In this document: in pieces, positions 17,438 to 25,898 of the stretch | How positions within the stretch are numbered: position 1 is the stretch's first letter | How the letters are laid out: the number at the start of each line of letters is the position of its first letter | Source: an uncultured Muribaculaceae bacterium | Lineage (GTDB): Bacteria; Bacteroidota; Bacteroidia; Bacteroidales; Muribaculaceae | Assembly (NCBI GenBank): GCA_958436175.1 | Contig: CAUBJF010000005.1 | Location: 62,001 to 126,000 of the forward strand | DNA: 64,000 nucleotides | Reading direction: 5' to 3' | The notes under the pieces: generated by a model | Database searches by the model: none | What the model was told of the DNA's origin: nothing | What the model saw: only the letters and a program-made list of their open reading frames with translations | Made by a program: the position numbers and the translations under genes

Positions 17438-18113
17438 TAAGATATTATTTGTTGAGGATGAAGAGGATCTCAATCTGATTGTCGCCGACACACTGCGCGG
17501 ACAGGGATACGAGGTCATCACCGCAGCTGACGGCGTAGCCGGACTTAATAAATTCAAGTCCGAAGGCGCTGATGTTGTAGTTGCAGATGTAATGATGCCT
17601 AAAATGGATGGTTTTTCGATGGCGAAGGAGATAAGGAAGTTATCAGAGACAGTCCCGCTACTCTTTCTCACAGCCAAAAGCACGATTGATGATGTTGAGG
17701 AAGGATTCGAAATCGGAGCCAACGATTACCTGAAAAAGCCTTTTGAACTCCGAGAACTGATAGTGAGAATCAAATTCCTTTTAAGAAGATACAGGGTAAA
17801 CAGGCAAGAAGATGTAAAATATCCTATTGGTGCCTACATGTTCAATGTGACAACTCAGACACTTTCGTATGAAGGTAAAACTACAGAGCTGTCACACTTC
17901 GAAGCGAAAATACTCGAACGGCTCGCCGCAAACATCGGCAAAACAGTTGATGCCTCGGAATTGATGATAGCCCTCTGGCAGCGCGATGACGTCAGCAACC
18001 GCAACTCACTCCACGGTTATATTCATAAACTCCGCCGGGCACTTAGTCAAGATCCTTCAGTATCAATTATAAATCAACGCGGCTTCGGGTATATGCTTAT
18101 AACGTTGCTCTGA
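17430..18113 (+). CDS. OmpR-family response regulator
   Basis: A 227-aa regulator with a receiver domain (acidic pair at residues 10-11, phospho-acceptor Asp53 in VVVADVMMPKMDG, Lys in LKKPFE) and a winged-helix DNA-binding domain ending RNSLHGYIHKLRRALSQD...GFGYMLI. The ATG at 17430 is chosen because the receiver begins there; the frame is open further upstream but runs inside the kinase gene. Layout is like RprX/RprY pairs of Bacteroides. Its 3' end overlaps the convergent ogt gene by 17 bases. Confidence 0.92.
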   Translation: MGNKILFVEDEEDLNLIVADTLRGQGYEVITAADGVAGLNKFKSEGADVVVADVMMPKMDGFSMAKEIRKLSETVPLLFLTAKSTIDDVEEGFEIGANDYLKKPFELRELIVRIKFLLRRYRVNRQEDVKYPIGAYMFNVTTQTLSYEGKTTELSHFEAKILERLAANIGKTVDASELMIALWQRDDVSNRNSLHGYIHKLRRALSQDPSVSIINQRGFGYMLITLL

Positions 18114-18603
18114 TTGCTCCTTCCAGTTCGAGAAGTCTGCGTTTGGTCTCCAGTCCTCCACCGTAACCGGTGAGCGACTGATCACTTCCTATGACTCGAT
18201 GACAAGGCACGAAGATGGATATCGCATTTACTCCGTTGGCATTGGCGATAGCTCGTACTGCCTTGGGCCTACCGATTCTTCGAGCCATCTCTCCGTAAGA
18301 TATCATCTCTCCATAGGGTATTTTCTGCAATTCGTTCCATACCGCCTTCTGTAAATCCGTTCCGACTAAAAGAAGAGGCACATCGAATCCTCTGCGTAGC
18401 CCAGCAAAGAACTCGTCAAGCTCCTTGGATGCTTTATAAATGATCTCAGTAGCGCCCTCCTCAAAAACCGCCCCGAAATGTTTCACAAGCCTCCTGATGA
18501 CTTTATCATGGTGTTTTTCAACCAGCCAGTCGCAAACACAAAGTCTGTCGCCGTAAGAGCCCAACAATAGAGGCCCATATGGCGATTCATAGCGTTGTAT
18601 CAT
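18097..18603 (-). CDS. ogt: Methylated-DNA--[protein]-cysteine S-methyltransferase (Ogt type)
   Basis: About 168 aa. The active-site motif VPCHRVIGSD is intact, with the methyl-accepting cysteine, followed by LTGYGGGLETKRRLLELE. The upstream QKAVWNELQKIPYGEMISYGEMA block is the DNA-binding helix-turn-helix of the family. It removes alkyl groups from O6-alkylguanine in DNA. The start is uncertain: 18603 gives MIQRYESPYGPL, the usual family beginning; ATGs at 18633 and 18645 are upstream alternatives. Confidence 0.9.
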   Translation of the reverse strand: MIQRYESPYGPLLLGSYGDRLCVCDWLVEKHHDKVIRRLVKHFGAVFEEGATEIIYKASKELDEFFAGLRRGFDVPLLLVGTDLQKAVWNELQKIPYGEMISYGEMARRIGRPKAVRAIANANGVNAISIFVPCHRVIGSDQSLTGYGGGLETKRRLLELEGAIRATL

Positions 18604-18653
18604 GATAACATCTTTATCTCTCATAGCTCTCATGGATAACGTCACGAAGGCAT

Positions 18654-18695
18654 AAAAAACTCTCAGCCTCCGGCCCTAATTCCATTGGCTGAGAG
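18654..18695 (-). terminator. Rho-independent terminator of tRNA-Gly
   Basis: A 9-bp perfect stem CTCTCAGCC / GGCTGAGAG with an 18-base loop is followed on the minus strand by TTTTTT. It begins 13 bases after the tRNA 3' end. Confidence 0.85.
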
Positions 18696-18708
18696 CTACT
18701 TGCCTATG

Positions 18709-18781
18709 AGCGGCAAACGAGGCTCGAACTCGCGACCCTCAGCTTGGGAAGCTGATGCTCTACCAACTGAGCTACTGCCGC
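18709..18781 (-). tRNA. tRNA-Gly (anticodon CCC)
   Basis: The minus strand folds as a 73-nt tRNA: acceptor stem GCGGCAG / TTGCCGC (last pair G-U), D-arm AGCTCAGTTGGTAGAGC, anticodon stem TCAGC / GCTGA around loop TTCCCAA, and T-arm GCGAGTTCGAGCCTCGT. The loop gives anticodon CCC, which reads GGG. The terminal CCA is not encoded. Confidence 0.93.
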
Positions 18782-18798
18782 ATCAAGTATTCACCTTG

Positions 18799-18830
18799 CA
18801 AATTTAGGCATTTGGAGCATACTATGCAAA
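18799..18830 (-). promoter_or_regulatory. Promoter of tRNA-Gly
   Basis: On the minus strand TTTG (18830-18827), 20 bases, then TAAATTTG (18806-18799) match the Bacteroidota -33/-7 consensus at the usual spacing, 18 bases upstream of the tRNA. Confidence 0.7.
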
Positions 18831-18849
18831 TTTATTACATGCAATCTTT

Positions 18850-18881
18850 TTTGCTTCTATCAAATAAAATGTATATATTTG
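18850..18881 (+). promoter_or_regulatory. Promoter of the tryptophanase gene
   Basis: TTTG (18850-18853), 20 bases, then TATATTTG (18874-18881) match the Bacteroidota consensus. The start codon is 40 bases downstream. Confidence 0.7.
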
Positions 18882-18921
18882 AAGACCAAAAGTCTATATT
18901 AATACCTAAAAAACTCATACC

Positions 18922-20298
18922 ATGGAACTACCTTTTGCCGAATCATGGCGTATAAAGATGGTTGAACCAATACGCCGAAGCACCCTCGAGGAGCGCCACA
19001 AATGGATTGAAGAAGCGCATTATAACGTTTTCCAGCTTCCGGCCGACAAAGTATACATAGACCTTCTAACCGACTCAGGCACCGGCGCTATGAGCGACCG
19101 ACAATGGTCGGCCATGATGATGGGCGACGAAAGCTACGCCGGTGCCCGTTCGTTCTTTACAATGCGCGATACCATCACCCGACTCACCGGTTTCCCCCTC
19201 GTACTACCCACGCATCAGGGACGCGCGGCCGAGAACGTCGTCTTCAGTGCTCTCGTGCACGCCGGCGACCATGTGCCAGGCAACTCGCATTTCGATACAA
19301 CAAAGGGACATATAGAGAGCCGTGGAGCGTTCGCTGTCGACTGTACCATCGACGAAGCCAAAGACACCCAGCTCGAACATCCATTCAAGGGTAACGTCGA
19401 CCTCGGCAAACTCGAGAAAGAGCTGGAGACCAATGCAGACCATATACCCTTCATCATCATCACCATCACCAACAATACTGCCGGCGGCCAACCGGTATCG
19501 ATGGAAAACCTGCAGGGGGTTCGCCGCCTCGCCGACCGCTACGGTAAGCGAGTGATATTCGACTCTGCTCGCTTTGCCGAAAACGCATACTTCATCAAGA
19601 TGCGCGAAAAAGGCTATGCCGACAAAAGCATCAAGGAAATCGTTCGCGAAATGTTCTCCCTCGCCGACGGCATGACAATGTCGGCAAAGAAAGATGCCAT
19701 CGTCAATATGGGTGGTTTCTTCGCCACATGGCACGAAGACTGGTTTGAGGGAGCAAAACGTTATTCCATTCCCTGCGAAGGATACTTGACTTACGGAGGT
19801 ATGAACGGCCGAGATATGGAGGCTCTGGCTGTGGGTCTGGACGAAAACACGGAATTCGATAATCTCCATACACGTATTCATCAGGTCGAATACCTCGCAT
19901 CCCTGCTCGACGATTACGGTATTCCCTACCAGCGTCCCGCCGGAGGACATGCCATATTTGTAGATGCCACCAGAATTCTGACCAATGTGCCTAAAGAGGA
20001 ATTCCCGGCACAGACACTTACTGTCTTACTATATCTCGAGGCTGGTATACGCGGCTGTGAAATTGGCTATATCCTTGCAGACCGCGATCCGGTGACCAGA
20101 GAAAACCGCTTCGGAGGTCTCGACCTTCTTCGTCTTGCTATTCCTCGTCGGACATACACCGACAACCATATGAAGGTCGTGGCCGCCGCCCTTAAAAACA
20201 TCTACGACCGTCGCGATGAAGTAAAACACGGTTACCGCATAACCTGGGAAGCCCCTCTTATGCGTCATTTCACCGTCCAGCTTGAACCCGTACAATAG
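18922..20298 (+). CDS. tnaA: Tryptophanase
   Basis: A 458-aa PLP enzyme of the beta-eliminating lyase family. Lys257 in MSAKKDA is the PLP lysine. Tryptophanase-type residues are seen where tyrosine phenol-lyase differs: HFDTTKGH, TITNNTAGGQPVS and DSARFAENAYFIK. The C-terminal RHFT with its conserved His is also present. The reaction is tryptophan to indole, pyruvate and ammonia in the cytoplasm. No tnaC-like leader peptide is obvious in the 40-base leader. Tyrosine phenol-lyase is the alternative but fits less well. Confidence 0.9.
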   Translation: MELPFAESWRIKMVEPIRRSTLEERHKWIEEAHYNVFQLPADKVYIDLLTDSGTGAMSDRQWSAMMMGDESYAGARSFFTMRDTITRLTGFPLVLPTHQGRAAENVVFSALVHAGDHVPGNSHFDTTKGHIESRGAFAVDCTIDEAKDTQLEHPFKGNVDLGKLEKELETNADHIPFIIITITNNTAGGQPVSMENLQGVRRLADRYGKRVIFDSARFAENAYFIKMREKGYADKSIKEIVREMFSLADGMTMSAKKDAIVNMGGFFATWHEDWFEGAKRYSIPCEGYLTYGGMNGRDMEALAVGLDENTEFDNLHTRIHQVEYLASLLDDYGIPYQRPAGGHAIFVDATRILTNVPKEEFPAQTLTVLLYLEAGIRGCEIGYILADRDPVTRENRFGGLDLLRLAIPRRTYTDNHMKVVAAALKNIYDRRDEVKHGYRITWEAPLMRHFTVQLEPVQ

Positions 20299-20305
20299 CA
20301 GGAGT

Positions 20306-20358
20306 GTTGTTTTGATATTGGAGTGTGCCCGATTATGAGGCGCACAAGTCAAAACAAC
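20306..20358. terminator. Long hairpin between tnaA and the next lipoprotein gene
   Basis: GTTGTTTTGA (20306-20315) pairs with TCAAAACAAC (20349-20358), and inside it GTGTGCC and GGCGCAC can pair with one mismatch. There is no strong T-run, so it could be a weak terminator or mRNA-stabilising structure. Confidence 0.45.
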
Positions 20359-20370
20359 CCTTAGTGCTAT

Positions 20371-21594
20371 ATGAAACAATTACTTTACTCCGCATGCGTC
20401 TTCCTGCCGTTCATCTTAGCGGCATGTAGCAACGACGATTCGCCCTCCGGGAATTCCAGATACCCTGAAAAGACATATACCGCCGCCGACGGACTATCCA
20501 TCTCCGTCGGTGGCGCGCCTATTCTCGGCAAGAGTGTCACATACAGACCCGACAAGAAAAATGGCTCACGGGCCCAACTCCTCCTCGCCGGTTATTTCGA
20601 TTTTGGAAGCATTCCTGATATACCCAAGCCTCTGGCAAAAACAGTACCTACCTCCGGTGTCATACCGGGCGACCGCACAACCACAATTCCTATATTACTT
20701 ACCGAGGAATCCGACAAATCTGTATTCTCTGGTTCATGTGTGTCTGAATACTGTACTTACAACTACTCTGGCTCAATTTCGGATCAAGGTCTCGACCTCG
20801 CCATCGGCAATGTCAAGCTTAAGGACACAAGCATGTGCGGAATTTGGATTCCTGACGAATACCGGATCGACAAGACAAGCGGACAGATATTATCGTCGCC
20901 CGTCTACGCCCTGTGGGAAAGTGGAGCTGACATTAATATCGATGGCAAACAAGTTCCTATGCAGCAACTCCTGACTATGCTGATGGCTATGCCCCTTATC
21001 AAAGAAGAAATCGAGGGAAACACTGTCGACATGCCAGTCCCCGAGTTAATCTCCATTATGCTCAAAGAAGTTGAGTTCTGCGACGACGGTAACATCATCG
21101 CAACGATTGCAGAAGATGAAGACAACCGTCCGGTAGCCTTACAGACACCTCCAAATATGACGACATATGTCGTAACAGGTGCTAACGACTTCAATTTCTA
21201 TCTGAATCCAAGCGCCGTCATCGCCCTTGAAGAGGAAGATCTTCAAGCAACAATGAGCCGTTCCAGGTCCATCTCATTCCCTCTGTTCGAAGAGGTGTTC
21301 AACAATGCCGTTACTCAGCTCGTGGCTGCAATGGAAGCACTTCCCATGCATTATAATTTAGAGGGAAGCAATATGCAGGTTTATCTCGGCTCGGAGGTGC
21401 TGATTCATCTTCTCAAAACCGACGTGCTCCCCCTGCTTAGGGAAGATTACGTGGTTGCCAAGCTTATAGAACTCGCCAACCAAAAAGATGAGCTCAAAGA
21501 CATTGCGAAATTACTACCAGACATCCTCGATGACATCGCAGTCGTGATAGAGAAAACGACGCGTCTCGAAATCGGAATGGCACTGCATAAATAA
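20371..21594 (+). CDS. Uncharacterised secreted lipoprotein
   Basis: A 407-aa protein with a lipoprotein signal (LLYSACVFLPFILAACS; Cys at about residue 19). The body is a mixed beta-rich region up to about residue 180 that looks like a calycin/DUF4925-type Bacteroidales lipoprotein (low confidence), followed by a more helical C-terminal half. It is probably anchored to the outer membrane. It has its own spacing from tnaA (72 bases with a hairpin), so co-transcription is doubtful. Function unknown. Confidence 0.75.
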   Translation: MKQLLYSACVFLPFILAACSNDDSPSGNSRYPEKTYTAADGLSISVGGAPILGKSVTYRPDKKNGSRAQLLLAGYFDFGSIPDIPKPLAKTVPTSGVIPGDRTTTIPILLTEESDKSVFSGSCVSEYCTYNYSGSISDQGLDLAIGNVKLKDTSMCGIWIPDEYRIDKTSGQILSSPVYALWESGADINIDGKQVPMQQLLTMLMAMPLIKEEIEGNTVDMPVPELISIMLKEVEFCDDGNIIATIAEDEDNRPVALQTPPNMTTYVVTGANDFNFYLNPSAVIALEEEDLQATMSRSRSISFPLFEEVFNNAVTQLVAAMEALPMHYNLEGSNMQVYLGSEVLIHLLKTDVLPLLREDYVVAKLIELANQKDELKDIAKLLPDILDDIAVVIEKTTRLEIGMALHK

Positions 21595-21659
21595 GAATAC
21601 ATACACCACCTGTTCGAATTCCGCTATAAATGTAGATCCATGATTTAAAGACGGATAGG

Positions 21660-21691
21660 CGTAGTCATCCGATTCAAAACGGATGACTACG
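21660..21691. terminator. Perfect 12-bp hairpin in the intergenic stretch
   Basis: CGTAGTCATCCG, an 8-base loop, and CGGATGACTACG form a perfect stem between the convergent lipoprotein and cupin genes. No T-run follows on either strand. A bidirectional transcript end is the simplest reading. Confidence 0.45.
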
Positions 21692-21769
21692 TCGTCTGAG
21701 AAATAGTTGTCGAAAATAAAATCGAGAGCCTCGGATATTCTTTGATACCGGTTTTCTCTTTTCCTTCGT

Positions 21770-22219
21770 TCACCACTTAACAGGTTCAGTGAGAATGTTC
21801 CCGTCGGCAGCATCTTCAGCAGTGAATGTATTGCCGTGATATTGCACGCAGAGCATCACAAGGGGCTCTGTACCGTTGTTGCGCACGCTGCGGCTTCCGT
21901 CGGGAGCCACGCGCACTACGGAGCCTTCCTCAACCGGGAAGACATCGCCGTCAACCTGAAACTCGCCTTTACCTTCGAGGAAGAAGTAGAGTTCCTCATG
22001 GTTCTTGTGGGTGTGGAGGAAACCTGTTTCCTGACCGGGAGCGAATACCTGGAATGAGAACTGTCCGCCTGTTGCGCCGACAGCCTGACCGCCGAATACT
22101 TTTCCTGGTATTTTGACTTCCGGGCCGAGTTCGAGAACGTAATCCTTGATGCCCGCGAGGTTGCCGAAGTTTGCCGCGCTGAAGTTCGCGCCTTTTTCGA
22201 TTGTCTGAATCTGTTTCAT
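21770..22219 (-). CDS. Small cupin-domain protein
   Basis: A 149-aa protein with a single cupin barrel: FLHTHKNHEELYFFLEGKG supplies the first metal-binding motif (two His and a Glu) and the second motif region SRSVRNNGTEPLVMLCVQY follows an acidic VEEGSVVRVAPDG turn. It is cytoplasmic, with no signal peptide. The ATG at 22219 is chosen because a longer frame to 22249 would include the promoter leader. It is divergent from an HxlR regulator, a common arrangement for redox-linked small enzymes. Substrate unknown. Confidence 0.85.
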   Translation of the reverse strand: MKQIQTIEKGANFSAANFGNLAGIKDYVLELGPEVKIPGKVFGGQAVGATGGQFSFQVFAPGQETGFLHTHKNHEELYFFLEGKGEFQVDGDVFPVEEGSVVRVAPDGSRSVRNNGTEPLVMLCVQYHGNTFTAEDAADGNILTEPVKW

Positions 22220-22246
22220 ATGGTTTGTGTGTTTGTTTAAGCACTG

Positions 22247-22254
22247 CAAAGTTA
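22247..22254 (-). promoter_or_regulatory. Promoter -7 box of the cupin gene
   Basis: The minus strand reads TAACTTTGC 27 bases upstream of the cupin start, matching TAnnTTTG. Confidence 0.65.
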
Positions 22255-22415
22255 CAACACAATCAACGGCTTGTCAAGAAGTTACATTTTTCGCCCATAG
22301 TAACCTTTTTATCGGTTTTGCTGATTATCAGGGAGAAAATTAAACCATTGACAACTGTTTTTTTATCCAGATAAACTGGTGGTTGTTTTTTTGATGGTAT
22401 ATCAAAACAAACAAC

Positions 22416-22423
22416 TAACTTTG
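22416..22423 (+). promoter_or_regulatory. Promoter -7 box of the HxlR gene
   Basis: TAACTTTGC with a TTTG at 22390-22393, 22 bases upstream, reads towards the HxlR start at 22449. Confidence 0.65.
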
Positions 22424-22448
22424 CAAATAAAAGTAAGCAACCCAAAAC

Positions 22449-22829
22449 ATGAAAAAGAAAGAGGAAACGGGTTCCATCATAGAGATGTGTCCAGTTAGGA
22501 ATGTCATAGCCCGCTTTGGAAATAAGTGGGCTCTTCTTACCGTGCTTATCATCGGCGAACAGGGCGTTATCAGGTTCAACGAACTCAGCCGTCTGATTCC
22601 CGATGTGTCATCCAGAGTGCTTTCCTCCACACTGCGTACACTGGAGGCCGATGGCTTTATAGACCGAAAAATATATGCTGTGGTACCGCCTAAAGTCGAA
22701 TACAGTCTTACAGAGGTCGGTAAATCTCTTCTTCCGCTGATCAAACAGCTTACGGAATGGGCACAAACCAATATGAAAACTGTGCTGACCCATCGCAAGG
22801 AATATGAAGTAGGCATGCCTGCAAAATAA
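22449..22829 (+). CDS. HxlR-family winged-helix regulator
   Basis: A 126-aa regulator. The family signature is clear: an N-terminal cysteine in EMCPVRNVIARFGNKWALLTVLII, then RFNELSRLIPDVSSRVLSSTLRTLEADGFI for the recognition helix and a wing ending EYSLTEVGKSLLPLI. The Cys near residue 14 is the site used by HxlR members such as HypR and QorR for redox sensing. It is divergent from the cupin gene at 21770 and probably controls it and itself. Confidence 0.9.
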   Translation: MKKKEETGSIIEMCPVRNVIARFGNKWALLTVLIIGEQGVIRFNELSRLIPDVSSRVLSSTLRTLEADGFIDRKIYAVVPPKVEYSLTEVGKSLLPLIKQLTEWAQTNMKTVLTHRKEYEVGMPAK

Positions 22830-22869
22830 AAGGTTTCTTTTCCCGGGTTATACCATAATAATAAGAATA

Positions 22870-22900
22870 ATAGGGCGATTTCTAACTGAAAACGCCCTAT
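22870..22900. terminator. Hairpin after the HxlR gene
   Basis: ATAGGGCG and CGCCCTAT form an 8-bp stem with a 15-base loop between the convergent HxlR and DUF1349 genes; AT-rich sequence flanks both sides, so it could serve both. Confidence 0.6.
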
Positions 22901-22929
22901 ATTATTCACTGCCATTTTCAAATTCAGAC

Positions 22930-23586
22930 TTATTCAGTCTTGTTTTTCCGAAGCCAGTCAGTACGGACTTTGTCGGGAAGATGTTTCACATTGAAATCCG
23001 AGAATACTGCTTTGAATCCGTTACCGTCAGGAGAAGCAGCGAACATACCAATCTTTACCGGATGATTTGCTTCAGTCCATGCATTACGCATCATGATATA
23101 TTCTTTGTCATCGAAAGAATAGAATATCTCCACGGCATCGAGACGACGTACAGCCTTGATCCAGATGTGCTCTACCGGACAGTCAAGAGCAATAACGCTC
23201 CAATCGGAAGTCTTATGTGTGACAACCGTGCTGAGATTATAATGGCCATCGACATATTCGATCCCTGCCTTGATATAGTTTTCATGATCAAGGCGAATCA
23301 TCATTCCAGCCTGATCAAATCTTACTTTATAGTCGCCGGAGATCTTCACCTTGGCCTCGAATTCTCCTCCATATTCGGCAAAATAGAAAGGCGCATCATC
23401 GACTGTGAAACCATAATGTGATATTCGCCAGTAATCGCTGTTTGGCGTAACATCCATAATCAAAGTCCCGCCGTCTATACTCCAGCTGTCCGGCTCATTG
23501 AACCAGTTCATCTTTTCGAGTGTCTGTGCATAGGTATAAAGCCCTGACAGAATCGAGAAAACCAAAAGCAAAATTTTCTTTTCCAT
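22930..23586 (-). CDS. Secreted DUF1349-type concanavalin-like protein
   Basis: A 218-aa protein with a signal peptide (MEKKILLLVFSILSGLYTYAQ) and one jelly-roll domain of DUF1349 type: WFNEPDSWSIDGGTLIMDV, then FDQAGMMIRLDHENYIKAGIEYVDG, then VEIFYSFDDKEY and KIGMFAASPDGNGF. It is likely periplasmic or outer-membrane exposed, possibly binding a glycan; function is unproven. It is divergent from the LuxR-type gene and shares a palindromic promoter region with it. Confidence 0.82.
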   Translation of the reverse strand: MEKKILLLVFSILSGLYTYAQTLEKMNWFNEPDSWSIDGGTLIMDVTPNSDYWRISHYGFTVDDAPFYFAEYGGEFEAKVKISGDYKVRFDQAGMMIRLDHENYIKAGIEYVDGHYNLSTVVTHKTSDWSVIALDCPVEHIWIKAVRRLDAVEIFYSFDDKEYIMMRNAWTEANHPVKIGMFAASPDGNGFKAVFSDFNVKHLPDKVRTDWLRKNKTE

Positions 23587-23734
23587 TTTAGTATTTCATT
23601 TTTAAATTGTAGTCTTAAAAACACTCCTCCAACTCTGCTCTCCCGACAAAAGGCGAAATCATTGTTGGTAATATAAATCATACCGATGAGCTTTATTTGT
23701 TCTCTCGGTCTACAGATATAACCATGAGAAATAT

Positions 23735-23752
23735 TTACCTTTGCAAAGGTAA
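23735..23752. promoter_or_regulatory. Perfect palindrome carrying two divergent -7 boxes
   Basis: TTACCTTTG followed directly by CAAAGGTAA is an 18-bp perfect palindrome. It holds TACCTTTG on the plus strand (23736-23743, towards the LuxR gene) and TACCTTTG on the minus strand (23751-23744, towards the DUF1349 gene). Confidence 0.6.
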
Positions 23753-23798
23753 TCACTTGCTGAGTAATGTACAATGACTATAAATAACCATTTTTGCC

Positions 23799-24536
23799 AT
23801 GAGTAATCTTCCTAAGCTCGACAGAGTTCTAAAAGGGCAGGTCTTTTCTGGGACCTCTTCAGATATCCAGGATTTACTTCAATATGCTGAGAATATTGTG
23901 AAATTTGAAAATGTCATTGCAGTTATAAGTGATATGAGGAAGGGAACGAGTCGTATATATCCCGGTAAATTCGGAAGAATCTTGGGAATAGACAACTATA
24001 AGGTAGAGGATTCTATCTGGGAAAAATGCATCCTCGACCTTATGACTGAGAAAGAAAGAGAATTCAAGTATCTCGCGGAATTGAGATTCTACAGTTACTT
24101 ACGACACATACCTCGGAAGGCATATTCCGATTATTATCTCATCTCAAAGTTAGTCATGACAACAGCGTCTGGAGATAGGATTAATGTAATCCACAGAATG
24201 TTCTATATCTACTCTGCCGAAAGCGATGCAGTAACACATGCTTTATGTCTCTACGGACTCTCTCCTTTTGATTTTGCAGGAAAATGTTTAGTAGTGAATT
24301 CCCTGACAGGAATATCGGAAGAATTGACCCCGGACAGAGATATCACTATACTCAGCAAAAGGGAGTTGCAGGTTCTGAAACTGATTGAAGCAGGAAAGAA
24401 AAGCATTGAGATAGCATCAATCCTGTCAATCAGTAAGAATACAGTCAGCAGGCACCGCCAGAAAATACTTGCAAAACTACAAGTAAAGAACTCTGTGGAA
24501 GCCTGCCGACTGGCGAAAACAATGAAAATTATATGA
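23799..24536 (+). CDS. LuxR-family transcriptional regulator
   Basis: A 245-aa protein. The C-terminal 65 residues are a LuxR/FixJ helix-turn-helix (LSKRELQVLKLIEAGKKSIEIASILSISKNTVSRHRQKILAKL). The N-terminal region of about 170 residues looks like a PAS-type or sensory alpha/beta domain but has no clear signature. There is no receiver Asp motif, so it is not a standard response regulator. It is divergent from the DUF1349 gene and probably regulates it. Confidence 0.85.
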   Translation: MSNLPKLDRVLKGQVFSGTSSDIQDLLQYAENIVKFENVIAVISDMRKGTSRIYPGKFGRILGIDNYKVEDSIWEKCILDLMTEKEREFKYLAELRFYSYLRHIPRKAYSDYYLISKLVMTTASGDRINVIHRMFYIYSAESDAVTHALCLYGLSPFDFAGKCLVVNSLTGISEELTPDRDITILSKRELQVLKLIEAGKKSIEIASILSISKNTVSRHRQKILAKLQVKNSVEACRLAKTMKII

Positions 24537-24638
24537 CAGGCTACCGGCATATTAGCCTATTCGCTATAATCTAAAAGGATGACAAGACTTCCGGGAACTT
24601 ATCATTCCAGAATGCGTTTTATACATAAACATTGGATT

Positions 24639-25001
24639 ATGGCACAAACAATACTGATTAAAAGAGCTTACGACCCAGAAGATCATAATGACGGATTCCG
24701 TATATATATTGACCGTCTTTGGCCGCGTGGGTTGTCGCATGAAATGTTCCATTTTGACTACTGGGCTAAAGAGATAGCTCCATCGACAGAGCTTCGTGAA
24801 TGGTTTCATACCGACCCCGATAATTTATGGCAGTCGTTCGTAGATAAGTATAAAGACGAGCTCAATGCTAATCCTGCATTCTCTTCTTTAAAGAAAGACA
24901 TCGAAGGCAAACCGACTGTGACACTACTCTATTCTTCACACGACCGTGAACACAATAATGCCATAGTAGTACGGGAAATGTTAGAATCAGTTCGAGTTTA
25001 A
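24639..25001 (+). CDS. DUF488-family protein
   Basis: A 120-aa cytoplasmic protein with the DUF488 (YeaO-like) signature: IKRAYDPEDHNDGFRIYIDRLWPRGLSHE, then WAKEIAPSTELREWFHTDPDNLWQSFVDKYKDEL and TLLYSSHDREHNNAIVVREML. The ATG at 24639 is used because the family N-terminus begins there; the longer frame from 24579 is not family-like. It is not divided from the LuxR gene by a clear terminator (102 bases). Function not established. Confidence 0.88.
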   Translation: MAQTILIKRAYDPEDHNDGFRIYIDRLWPRGLSHEMFHFDYWAKEIAPSTELREWFHTDPDNLWQSFVDKYKDELNANPAFSSLKKDIEGKPTVTLLYSSHDREHNNAIVVREMLESVRV

Positions 25002-25142
25002 TAATTGGCAAAGACAACGAATCTTCAATAATCCATCACTCAAAATAACTAATCTGTCGGCTACATAGAATATGCTTCTTGAATCATGAACTTATGCTTC
25101 ATAATTATTGTTATATTAAATCGATAATATCATATACTTCAA

Positions 25143-25766
25143 ATGCTTTCAATTAAGAAGGTTGCCTTTCTGGCAATATCATTACTTTGTTTTATGGATA
25201 TGGCAGCAAAAAAATCCTATATCTTTCTCGCTCCCGGTGTTGAAGAAATAGAGGCTATGGCCACAATCGACGCATTGCGTCGCGCTGATATCCCCGTAGT
25301 CGCTGTAGCAGTCGATACCACTCTGCAGATAAAAGGAGCCACAAATCAGACAATCGTAGCAGACTCTCTTATTTCGGAGATAGACGTCGACAATGCGGAC
25401 TGGCTTATCGTTCCCGGCGGCATACCGGGCGCACCCAATCTCCATGCTTCGAAGACAGTCAATGGAATGTTGATCCGTCATTATAAGAATGGTGGCCGTA
25501 TAGCATCCATATGCGCAGGCCCTGCAATAGTACTAGCTCCTCTCGGCATTCTCAAGGACAAAGAAGCCACATGTTATCCCGGTCTCGGAGATGCCATTGA
25601 CAGCAACGGTGGGAAATATGTCAAAGAAAAGGTCGTGAAAGCTCCCGATTTAATAACATCGGAAGGGCCAGGCACAACACTCCCCTTCGCTATTGAAATC
25701 ATACGCGAGACTAAAGGCGACAAAGTCGCAGACGAGACTGCCGCCTCAATGCTGATCTCTCTTTAG
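25143..25766 (+). CDS. DJ-1/PfpI-family protein with an N-terminal export signal
   Basis: A 207-aa protein. The DJ-1 domain is intact: APGVEEIEAMATIDALRRADI with the conserved Glu, LIVPGGIPGAPNL, and the nucleophile elbow ASICAGPAIVLAPLG with its Cys. The 21 N-terminal residues are basic then hydrophobic (IKKVAFLAISLLCFMDMAA), which looks like a signal peptide; DJ-1 proteins are normally cytoplasmic. A shorter start at residue 18 or 20 would remove it, and there is no way to choose from sequence alone. Likely glyoxalase- or chaperone-like activity by family. Confidence 0.85.
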   Translation: MLSIKKVAFLAISLLCFMDMAAKKSYIFLAPGVEEIEAMATIDALRRADIPVVAVAVDTTLQIKGATNQTIVADSLISEIDVDNADWLIVPGGIPGAPNLHASKTVNGMLIRHYKNGGRIASICAGPAIVLAPLGILKDKEATCYPGLGDAIDSNGGKYVKEKVVKAPDLITSEGPGTTLPFAIEIIRETKGDKVADETAASMLISL

Positions 25767-25864
25767 CGGCATAGCTCATCCTTTTTTCCCTCTCAAAGAT
25801 TAACGGTTCCCACCAAGTAACAACTTAACCCTATCGCCTACTTCACAGGCATATAAATTCCCTG

Positions 25865-25898
25865 AACGCATAGTTGCATAGTGCAACTGTGCGTTTTT
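25865..25898. terminator. Bidirectional hairpin terminator
   Basis: AACGCA-t-AGTTGCA, a 3-base loop, and TGCAACT-g-TGCGTT form a strong hairpin followed by a T-run on the plus strand. It ends the DJ-1 transcript and overlaps the stop of the convergent AraC gene. Confidence 0.75.

Noticed and set aside
18922..20298. Tyrosine phenol-lyase as identity of this gene
   Set aside because: Residues that separate the two enzymes (HFDTTKGH, DSARFAENAYFIK, TITNNTAGG) match tryptophanase.
21514..21813. Leftward 99-aa frame covering the hairpin at 21660
   Set aside because: It overlaps the ends of both neighbouring genes and contains a perfect 12-bp stem; no recognisable domain. Treated as intergenic.
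22263..22445. Leftward 60-aa frame between the cupin and HxlR genes
   Set aside because: It spans the two divergent promoter boxes and has no protein features.
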